From Zonotrichia leucophrys gambelii (taxonomy: Eukaryota > Chordata > Aves > Passeriformes > Passerellidae), in assembly GCF_028769735.1 (NCBI RefSeq), contig NC_088170.1, forward strand, positions 65,945,085 to 66,009,084: a stretch of 64,000 bases of DNA, in the 5' to 3' direction. Below are positions 61,751-64,000 of the stretch, one piece after another. Numbering within the stretch: position 1 is the first letter of the stretch; the number at the start of each line of letters is the position of its first letter. Both the position numbers and the translations under genes were made by a program. A model generated the notes under the pieces. That model saw nothing but the letters and a program-made list of their open reading frames with translations. It was not told where the DNA came from and did not search any database.

Positions 61751-64000
61751 TGGGATTATCGCTAAAAGCGGCTTTTTCTCAGCCACACTGAGACCTCTAG
61801 CGTCCTCTCATCGGGCACGGGCTGAGCTCTGATGCGGGCTGACGGGCAGGATTCGTCAGGCATCAGAGGGAATGATAGTCTGCCCTAACTGAGAGATGTT
61901 TACAGTTAAGGTCTTTGGACTTCAGTTTTGGAATATGTGAGGCACTAAAAATGTGTAATTCTTTTGGGACACCCAAGTTAGGTGACCAAATCAGAGGCTT
62001 TGCTGGTGGCAGTACAGGCACTCTGGTGCTTCAGGGGCAGCTCCAAACCTCATCATCAAATCATGACCTGAAAATAAATCCAAATACAAGGAGCTAAATA
62101 ACATTTACTTTAAAACAAATGTGTATGCACTGTATGCACTTTACTGTTTAACATGTATTGTGTCTTTCAACAGATTCCTTATTTATTTTTTTTTCTGGAA
62201 GATGATTTTCCAGCTTTCTCATAATTTCTGAGCACAATTTGCACAGTGTCAGCCTATGAGGCTTTCCCTGGGCGTGGGCTAAACTGTGCCTCTCATCTCA
62301 GAGGGGCTGTGGCAGAGATGGGCATTCCTGGGGGGGTGAAGGTGAAACCCTGGAGCACAGGTTGGGGTGTTTGGGCAATGCTTCCCTCTGCTGGGCAGAG
62401 CCTCTCCTGTGTGTGCCAGCTCCTGTGGTTCATTTCTGCAGCCCTCTGGTGCTCTATCCAGCCTCATGGACAGCCCAAACATCTTGGGATTTCCCAACGA
62501 TGGATGTTTGTGTGCTGCCACAGCACGAACTTTGGAACGGGTTTCCTTCTGCTCCTGACTTCATTCCATCTTCTCACCACCCTCAGGATTCGCAGTCACT
62601 CCATGGGAATGTCACCAGGAGTCTCACAGCCCCACTGCACACCTGGGAAATGAGAGATGTCACTGACCTAAAAGCTTGCAGCTGGCTACCAAACCCAGGC
62701 TACCCTTCAAATAGCACCACTGTGACATTTTCCCTCTCTTTCACACGTAAATCATGTGGTGTTAGAAATGCCATGTTCCTGCCTTCAGGAGAAGATTGAG
62801 AGAGTGTGAAGCCAGGAAGGGCAAGTGTGATGGTCTGCCCTGACCTCCAGCATGGTGGAGGCCAAAGAGGCCAAACCCATCCAGAATATGAGCATTGTAA
62901 CTTATCCTGGGGCTATGGCATCCCAAAATCATCCACCACTTTTATTTCAGACACCACATTGGTCCCTATGGCATCACATTAAAGTCTCACTGCACAGACA
63001 TTGCCATCCACTTCTCCATTTTGGCTTTCAGCCAGCAAAAATTTTACTTAAAATTGCTCAAATCCTTGCCAATGCTGCGATTTCTCAGCATCAAAATTGC
63101 TATAATTCTAGAATTTAAATCTAAATTCTATTTTCCTTATTTATCCTACACCTTTAGTATCACATTGATGTGCTTTTTGTTTGTGAAATAACTCACATTT
63201 GAAGTAACTGATAGTTTAGAAGTCTCTGGAGCCATTACAGTTTTCATGAGAAGTGTTGGAGATGCTTCTATTAGGCAGGGACCACTGGCACAATAGACCA
63301 TAAAAGCCCCTTCAAAGTCATTACAGTCTGTCATGTCAGCCTGAATTTAGGGAGTCTGTAATCTTGCTTGACTGACAGGCCCCTGCAGAGCTATTGTAGC
63401 TATCTGAAGAGCAGGTATTTCTAAAAAAATTAAGATCTTATGTGTAAAGTCCTCTCTGGAGTGGCTGTGAGTAGCAGGGCATGCTGCAGCTGTGGGGATC
63501 TGCAGGGCTGCATTCAATGTTTAATTACCACAGCCCGATTACAGGAGCCGCAATAGAGAGGTAAAATGAAATGCACAGAAATGCCAGCATTGAGACTGAC
63601 AATAAAACATAACTCAAGCCCTTTCAGAGGCAGCACAGAGGCCATCTCTCATTACCTGGGCCTGCTCTGCAGCCCTGCCAAGGGCTGTATCAGAAATCAG
63701 CTAATGAGCAGGCGTGGCTGGGTTTGACACAGCTGCACGGGCTGCACATACCCCCAGCCACTCACACAGCAAAACACCAAACCCTGACTGCAGATGGACA
63801 AGTTCCAGCTGGTTTTTAAGGCCTTCTCTGGAAATACTGTGAATTTAGGGGAGAAATTTAAAATTTACTTCTATATGAGATATTTTATTTCAGGATAAAG
63901 TGATAGGATTTTTGGAGTAGTATTTAAAACTGTATTTTACTGCTGATGCTGGGGCTGGCCATGTATGGTGTGGCTGTGCTTGGCCACGTTCACTGCTGAC
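61751..64000. other. Upstream flank of CAMK1D, no recognised gene
   Basis: Past the CpG island the sequence returns to ordinary AT-rich composition. No exon of a neighbouring gene is recognised; in vertebrates CDC123 is the known upstream neighbour, but none of its coding sequence is visible here. The last kilobase includes a non-repetitive segment (63480-63760) described in the findings. Confidence 0.5.

Overview
The window is vertebrate nuclear DNA, almost certainly from a bird and probably a songbird (passerine). The bird call rests on CR1 LINE fragments, including a typical avian CR1 3' end and one with readable reverse-transcriptase-region peptides, and on several short solo LTRs of avian endogenous retroviruses. 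The songbird call is an inference from the LTR types. No bacterial, archaeal or viral gene layout is present, and nearly all open frames longer than 60 codons are chance frames in non-coding DNA.

The window holds one recognisable protein-coding segment: the first coding exon of CAMK1D (calcium/calmodulin-dependent protein kinase type 1D), minus strand, 60570-60661. It sits in a GC-rich, CpG-rich promoter island at about 60420-61750, which contains a GC box, several long homopurine/homopyrimidine tracts and two possible upstream ORFs. Everything to the left (1-60569) is then the 5' part of the very long CAMK1D intron 1. Everything to the right (about 61750-64000) is upstream flank.

The intron is ordinary AT-rich avian sequence with scattered repeats. 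From left to right these are: a four-copy 140-bp minisatellite (711-1272); a tandem duplication carrying an LTR-derived segment (7334-7767); a minus-strand LTR (about 8236-8635); a candidate minus-strand LTR (15976-16220); a pair of 150-bp dispersed repeats (17502-17651 and 19558-19707) beside a minus-strand CR1; a dense retroelement nest (32.0-35.1 kb) with a plus-strand CR1, an ancient minus-strand CR1-like element split by a solo LTR with a perfect 6-bp target-site duplication, and an ERVL-type LTR; another solo LTR (37500-37884); a CR1 3' end (40012-40130); and a 320-bp AT palindromic microsatellite (50392-50712).

I found no RNA genes, no CRISPR array and no complete transposon with intact ORFs. 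I see no convincing novel multi-gene system. The items most worth a second look are the promoter architecture of CAMK1D, the LTR-containing tandem duplication, the nested retroelement cluster, the uneven divergence of the 150-bp repeat pair, and a few non-repetitive segments with transcription-factor-like motifs that may be conserved enhancers.
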